From Candidatus Zixiibacteriota bacterium (GTDB lineage Bacteria; Zixibacteria; MSB-5A5; JAABVY01; JAHJOQ01): a stretch of 9,891 bases of DNA. A program made the position numbers and the translations under genes. Numbering within the stretch: position 1 is the stretch's first letter; each line of letters begins with the position of its first letter. Where the stretch lies: NCBI GenBank assembly GCA_030631455.1, contig DAOVLC010000023.1, forward strand, positions 1-9,891, read 5' to 3'. The notes beneath the pieces are model-generated. The model had not been told where the DNA came from, ran no database searches, and saw nothing but the letters and a program-made list of their open reading frames with translations. Below, one piece after another: positions 6,593 to 9,891 of the stretch.

Positions 6593-8248
6593 CTACTGCT
6601 TCTCCAAGATACTCCGGTAGAGATCATGATCGGAGAGTATCTCGATTGCGGCCTGAATCTGGCGATCGTTATTCATTCTGCTCGAAGCATAGACCTCCTG
6701 TGTGCCGCCACGTACACGGGCAAACCGCTCTCGGAGATTTCTCCTGATATATGGTTTCGAAACATCCCACGCTATTCCCTCAACCTCTTCTGCACGGCGT
6801 TTCATCCTCTTCAAGATTCCGGCAAGATTTGGAGAAGTGATTGCGGCAAGCTCGTCTTCAAGAGTCGATATCTCCTCACCGATAATATTCGGGAATTCGA
6901 ACCCTTGTTCGTAGACATACTCCCTGAACTCATCGACGACGTCATCGTCGATATCGACAGAAACTGACTCCGCATGCTGCACACGATAGTCGACCGCGAA
7001 CCTGAAGAAATAGCCCTCGTATAACAGCACGGTCGCAAGTACGGTCATGCTGTCCGGGGCAATTCCGATGTCAGGCGCGACACCACCGCCGCCATAGACA
7101 TCGCGACCCGCCTCGGTGCGAAAGGCCGTATTCAGCTCCGAACGTGAGATATTCATGTGCTTTGCCCAGTCTGCCTCGGCGAATCTCTGCACCAGTCGAC
7201 CGGATGGAAGATAATACTTGGAGGTCGTTACTCGAAGCGCGTTCCCACCATCAAGCATGAGATTCGTCTGCACAAGCCCCTTTCCAAACGTCGTATCGCC
7301 GAGAATCACCGCCCTGTCATAATCCTGAAGCGCTCCCGCCACGATTTCCGACGCAGACGCGGAACCTCTGTTGACTAAAACAACGAGAGGAAGGTTCATC
7401 AGCGGTCCGTCATCAGTTGTGCTTATCGAGTAGTTCTCCCACCCGCGTCTGCTTTTGGTCGCCAGGATGAGCTTCCCCTCCGGCAGAAACAGTCCCGCTA
7501 TATATATGGCTGCCGACATGAATCCGCCCGGGTTTCCTCGCAGGTCGAGGATCAGTCCTGATATTCCATCGCGACTCATTTTGTCAATAGCACTAATGAT
7601 CTCATCGGGAGTCGTGAGCGAGAATCGCCTGAGGTGAATATACCCGACGGAGTCAATTGTGCCGCTATAGACGACACTGTTCAGATCGACATGCCTGCGC
7701 TCGACTCTGACCTCGAAAGGATCACGCCGACCGGGCCGCTTGATACGCATCAGAACCGTCGTGCCTGCAGGTCCGCGTATCATCGAAGTGACACTGTCGG
7801 AAGGCAAATCAGTCACGTCGATCGAATCGACCGAGATCACCTGATCACCTGATCTCAAGCCGACCTCCTCGGCATGGGAGCCCGCAATGGGACTGATAAC
7901 AGTGACCAACCCGTCGCGCACCGCGATCTCGACTCCGATACCCTGAAAGCTCCCACGGCCCTCTTCATCGACGTATTGGTAGTAAGTCGCGGGAATGAAG
8001 TTCGTGTACGGGTCGAGCATACTCTGCATGCCAAGCCAGGCTCCTGCAAACATTTCTTCCGGCTCCGGAACAACATACAGGCTGTCTGCTATCTCCACGA
8101 AAGCGGAGACAAGAAATCTGCTGCTCTTGTACCTCTGGTCGTCGAAGCAAACAGAACAGAGATAAGCGGCAAGCAGTAGAGTGGCGGTACCGAAAACCAG
8201 TCTTACTGTCCAGACTGCTGTGCTATTTCTCATCAAGCTCGATTCCAT
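6593..8248 (-). CDS. S41-family C-terminal processing peptidase (CtpA/Prc type), exported
   Basis: This 551-residue serine protease has an N-terminal hydrophobic segment (residues 13-34) acting as signal or membrane anchor, placing the enzyme in the periplasm. A PDZ domain spans about 98-185 (FQGIGVEI, then LRSGDQVISVDSIDV). The S41 core runs from about 200 to 395: LILDLRGNPGG (232-242), NRGSASASEIVAGALQD (293-309) and TTFGKGLVQ (319-327). The catalytic pair is inferred as S298 and K323; their 25-residue spacing matches known CtpA/Prc enzymes. A charged, largely helical C-terminal region of about 150 residues (400-551) follows the protease core and its role is unknown. ATG 8248 overlaps the tmk end by 26 bp and has no clear ribosome site. 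A second ATG at 8233 (MRNSTAVW) overlaps by 11 bp, gives a more ordinary signal sequence and is equally plausible. Such enzymes trim periplasmic or envelope proteins; the target here is unknown. Confidence 0.93.
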   Translation of the reverse strand: MESSLMRNSTAVWTVRLVFGTATLLLAAYLCSVCFDDQRYKSSRFLVSAFVEIADSLYVVPEPEEMFAGAWLGMQSMLDPYTNFIPATYYQYVDEEGRGSFQGIGVEIAVRDGLVTVISPIAGSHAEEVGLRSGDQVISVDSIDVTDLPSDSVTSMIRGPAGTTVLMRIKRPGRRDPFEVRVERRHVDLNSVVYSGTIDSVGYIHLRRFSLTTPDEIISAIDKMSRDGISGLILDLRGNPGGFMSAAIYIAGLFLPEGKLILATKSRRGWENYSISTTDDGPLMNLPLVVLVNRGSASASEIVAGALQDYDRAVILGDTTFGKGLVQTNLMLDGGNALRVTTSKYYLPSGRLVQRFAEADWAKHMNISRSELNTAFRTEAGRDVYGGGGVAPDIGIAPDSMTVLATVLLYEGYFFRFAVDYRVQHAESVSVDIDDDVVDEFREYVYEQGFEFPNIIGEEISTLEDELAAITSPNLAGILKRMKRRAEEVEGIAWDVSKPYIRRNLRERFARVRGGTQEVYASSRMNNDRQIQAAIEILSDHDLYRSILEKQ

Positions 8249-8879
8249 GTTCGGAAAGAGATTGCCTTGTTAGTTCCCAGGTGCGCTTCCAGACTTCAGC
8301 CGGATCGGGATCGGCATCGATTACTCTTATTCTGTCAGGATCGCGGCTTGCCAACTCAAGATACCCTTCCCTCACTCTCCGATGGAAATCGACTTTCTCC
8401 TTCTCAAGACGATCATGTGCTGGAACGGTGCCTGTGCCTCTTTGTTGTGCTGCTTCCACTGCGAGATCGTATAACAATGTCAGATCAGGCACTAATCCGA
8501 ACGTGGCAAATGTGTTCATTTCTGTAATTACATCAAGTGGAAGACCCCGAGCATATCCCTGATACGCGTAAGTAGAATCGTAGAACCTGTCGCACACGAC
8601 AATCCTGCCCGATTCAATTGCGGGCATGATGACTTCGTCGACAAGCTGTGAGCGCGCCGCGAGAAAAAGCAGGAGTTCCGCCCTGTCCGTAACATCAACG
8701 TCACCGCGGTTGAGCAGAATCTCGCGGACTTTTTCGGAGAGCGCCGTACCGCCCGGTTCGCGCAGAAAGAGCGGCTCATGGCCGCACTCTTTCAGGTGCC
8801 GCACGAGCATGTCCGCCTGAGTCGACTTGCCGCAGAAATCGATTCCCTCAAGAGTGATGAATACGCCTTGATGTTTCAT
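8223..8879 (-). CDS. tmk: Thymidylate kinase (dTMP kinase)
   Basis: A 218-residue cytoplasmic kinase that phosphorylates dTMP to dTDP with ATP for DNA synthesis. Motifs seen: P-loop EGIDFCGKSTQ (11-21); REPGGT (40-45), typical of the family; DRFYDSTYAYQGYARGL (97-113), the DR(Y/F) substrate site; and an LID-like stretch around AAQQRGTGTVPAHDRLEKEKVDFHRRV (143-169). Length and order match bacterial Tmk. The frame is open upstream to a TTG at 8936, but those 19 residues run through the palindromic repeat and precede the normal MKHQGVFITLEG start, so I chose the ATG at 8877-8879. No Shine-Dalgarno is visible before it. The 3' end overlaps the S41 protease gene, indicating co-transcription. The Phe-Cys in the P-loop, where many family members have Gly-Ser/Ala, is unusual but still satisfies GxxxxGKS. 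Confidence 0.95.
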   Translation of the reverse strand: MKHQGVFITLEGIDFCGKSTQADMLVRHLKECGHEPLFLREPGGTALSEKVREILLNRGDVDVTDRAELLLFLAARSQLVDEVIMPAIESGRIVVCDRFYDSTYAYQGYARGLPLDVITEMNTFATFGLVPDLTLLYDLAVEAAQQRGTGTVPAHDRLEKEKVDFHRRVREGYLELASRDPDRIRVIDADPDPAEVWKRTWELTRQSLSEHGIELDEK

Positions 8880-8901
8880 AATTGGAAACCAACAACCATT
8901 T

Positions 8902-8946
8902 GTCGAAACCGCCCTTCGCGGGCTCAGGACAGGCAAGGGTTTCGAC
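8902..8946. repeat. REP-like imperfect palindrome between ino1 and tmk
   Basis: The outer arms gtcgaaacc (8902-8910) and ggtttcgac (8938-8946) are perfect 9-bp inverted repeats. Alternatively GTCGAAA pairs with TTTCGAC and, past a 3-nt bulge, CCCTT (8912-8916) pairs with AAGGG (8935-8939), leaving an 18-nt GC-rich loop containing ggctcaggacagg. The element sits 6 bp after the Ino1 stop and ends 22 bp before the tmk ATG. Similar 'TTCG...GGCTCAGGACAGG' palindromes are, from memory, dispersed in many environmental bacterial genomes, so I read it as a REP-like element. It has no T-tract on the transcribed strand and so is not a classical Rho-independent terminator, but it could stabilise or attenuate the transcript. 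Confidence 0.65.
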
Positions 8947-8952
8947 CTACTC

Positions 8953-9891
8953 CTATTGCTTCTTTGGTCGTATGCTCGCCTTCTTCGTCGACGGCTTCCT
9001 GGCCACCTTCTTCGCCTGACGCTTGCTAGTCTTCTTGCCGTACTTTGCGATGAACGCCTCGGTCATGTTGCGAGCCTCGTCATCGAAAAACTGAATCGGC
9101 GGTGACTTTGTGAAATACGATGACGGGGTCTCCATCGCACCCGAAAGACCATTATCGAGGGCAATCTTGCAGCAACGCACCGCATCGATAACGACGCCCG
9201 CCGAATTAGGCGAATCCCACACTTCCAGTTTCATCTCGATATTGAGCGGGACATCGCCGAACGTCCGCCCCTCCATTCGAATATACGCCCATTTTCTATC
9301 CTGAAGCCATGCTACATAATCCGATGGCCCGATATGTATGTTCTCCGCTCCGATATCATAGTCAAGCTGTGAAGTTACCGCATTGGTCTTAGATATTTTT
9401 TTCGATTCGAGACGCGAACGCTCGAGCATATTGAGGAAATCGGTATTTCCGCCAACATTCAACTGGCTGGTTCGTTCGAGTTTGACACCTCGATCTCGGA
9501 ACAACCTCGTCAGCACACGATGGATTATCGTCGCCCCGACCTGGGACTTGATATCGTCACCGATAATAGGAAGACCGCGCTTCTTGAATCGCTCCTGCCA
9601 GTATGGTTCCCGTGCAATGAACACCGGGATGCAATTGACAAACCCGCAGCCCGCCTCTAGAATCTGTTCGACATACCACTTGGTCGCCTCCTCGGAACCG
9701 ACCGGGAGATAGCTCACGACTACGTCGGTCTTCGAATCACGCAACAGTTTCACGATATCGACCGTGTCGCCATCGGCTTTCTCGATAATCTGCGAAACGT
9801 AGTACCCGATACCGTCGTGGGTCATCCCACGCTGCACCTTGACACCCATCCTGGGCACGGAACAGAACTTGTAGGTATTATTCGGATAGCT
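8953..9891 (-). CDS. ino1: Inositol-3-phosphate synthase (myo-inositol-1-phosphate synthase), N-terminus cut off by window edge
   Basis: The C-terminal 312 residues are visible; the frame is open to the right edge, and the GTG at 9858 is an internal Val codon, not the start. The enzyme isomerises D-glucose 6-phosphate to inositol 3-phosphate using tightly bound NAD in the cytoplasm. Family landmarks are [43 protein letters not shown] (which holds the catalytic-lysine region), [15 protein letters not shown], and [15 protein letters not shown]. The pattern resembles the shorter actinobacterial/archaeal Ino1 more than the long eukaryotic form. The protein ends with an unusual lysine/arginine-rich tail of about 30 residues (14 basic), described separately. 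In bacteria the product feeds inositol phospholipids, mycothiol-like thiols or di-inositol phosphate solutes; which applies here cannot be told from the window. It is the most upstream visible gene of the cluster. Confidence 0.95.
   Translation of the reverse strand, partial: SYPNNTYKFCSVPRMGVKVQRGMTHDGIGYYVSQIIEKADGDTVDIVKLLRDSKTDVVVSYLPVGSEEATKWYVEQILEAGCGFVNCIPVFIAREPYWQERFKKRGLPIIGDDIKSQVGATIIHRVLTRLFRDRGVKLERTSQLNVGGNTDFLNMLERSRLESKKISKTNAVTSQLDYDIGAENIHIGPSDYVAWLQDRKWAYIRMEGRTFGDVPLNIEMKLEVWDSPNSAGVVIDAVRCCKIALDNGLSGAMETPSSYFTKSPPIQFFDDEARNMTEAFIAKYGKKTSKRQAKKVARKPSTKKASIRPKKQ
8956..9045 (-). other. Lys/Arg-rich C-terminal tail of Ino1
   Basis: The last 30 codons encode a low-complexity tail with 11 Lys and 3 Arg, including [14 protein letters not shown] and [12 protein letters not shown]. 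It lies beyond the normal end of the Ino1 fold (EAFIAKYG) and resembles histone-H1-like or nucleic-acid-binding basic tails. It is in frame with the conserved core and ends at a TAG at 8953-8955. Confidence 0.7.

Noticed and set aside
8880..8936. 19-residue N-terminal extension of Tmk from a TTG
   Set aside because: It is encoded by the palindromic repeat and spacer; the family length and motif spacing fit the ATG at 8879.
8902..8946. Rho-independent terminator after ino1
   Set aside because: The stem is interrupted, the loop is long, and no run of T follows on the minus strand, so it is called a REP-like repeat instead.
1..9891. Defence island, prophage, CRISPR or mobile element
   Set aside because: Every long minus-strand frame is assigned to a known metabolic or envelope family. 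No transposase, integrase, direct-repeat array or toxin-antitoxin pair is visible.

Overview
The window holds eight genes, all on the minus strand and tightly packed. Two are cut by the window edges: an inositol-phosphate synthase at the right and a hexapeptide acyltransferase at the left. There is no tRNA, rRNA, CRISPR array, insertion sequence or transposase, and no gene-free stretch over 300 bases. The longest gaps are about 126 bp (5' of the SLBB gene, if its TTG start is used), 92 bp and 73 bp. The SLBB/poly-export protein points to a Gram-negative envelope. Roughly even base composition, an actinobacterial/archaeal-type Ino1 and a nucleotidyltransferase-mutase fusion fit an uncultivated environmental lineage. 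A member of the FCB group such as Zixibacteria is my guess from general resemblance; no taxonomic marker proves it.

Reading in the direction of transcription (right to left): Ino1 (8953 to beyond 9891) makes inositol 3-phosphate from glucose 6-phosphate. A 73-bp gap with a 45-bp imperfect palindrome follows. Next comes thymidylate kinase (8223-8879), whose 3' end overlaps an exported S41 (CtpA-type) protease (6593-8248). The protease stop directly abuts the start of an MtnX-like HAD phosphatase (5942-6592). After that is an 833-residue fusion of a mannose-1-phosphate guanylyltransferase-like domain, a left-handed beta-helix and a phosphomannomutase-like domain whose catalytic loops are degenerate (3401-5902).

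The left third is a surface-polysaccharide block: a large multi-SLBB export protein (1667 to 3274 or 3367), a Gfo/Idh/MocA sugar-nucleotide dehydrogenase resembling WbpB/WlbA (564-1574), and a left-handed beta-helix N-acetyltransferase resembling WbpD/WlbB (1-554, 3' end missing). The last two suggest synthesis of an acetamido-dideoxy sugar nucleotide, with an aminotransferase expected just beyond the left edge. A possible sigma70-type promoter at 3314-3342 lies inside the longer reading of the SLBB gene. It supports a shorter TTG start and would give the polysaccharide block its own transcription.

The set reads as a mixed operon: sugar-phosphate and sugar-nucleotide supply, envelope export and proteolysis, with one housekeeping gene (tmk) embedded. 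I saw no defence system or wholly new machinery. The points most worth checking are the pseudo-mutase fusion, the palindromic repeat, the basic tail on Ino1, the orphan MtnX-like phosphatase and the SLBB start/promoter question.
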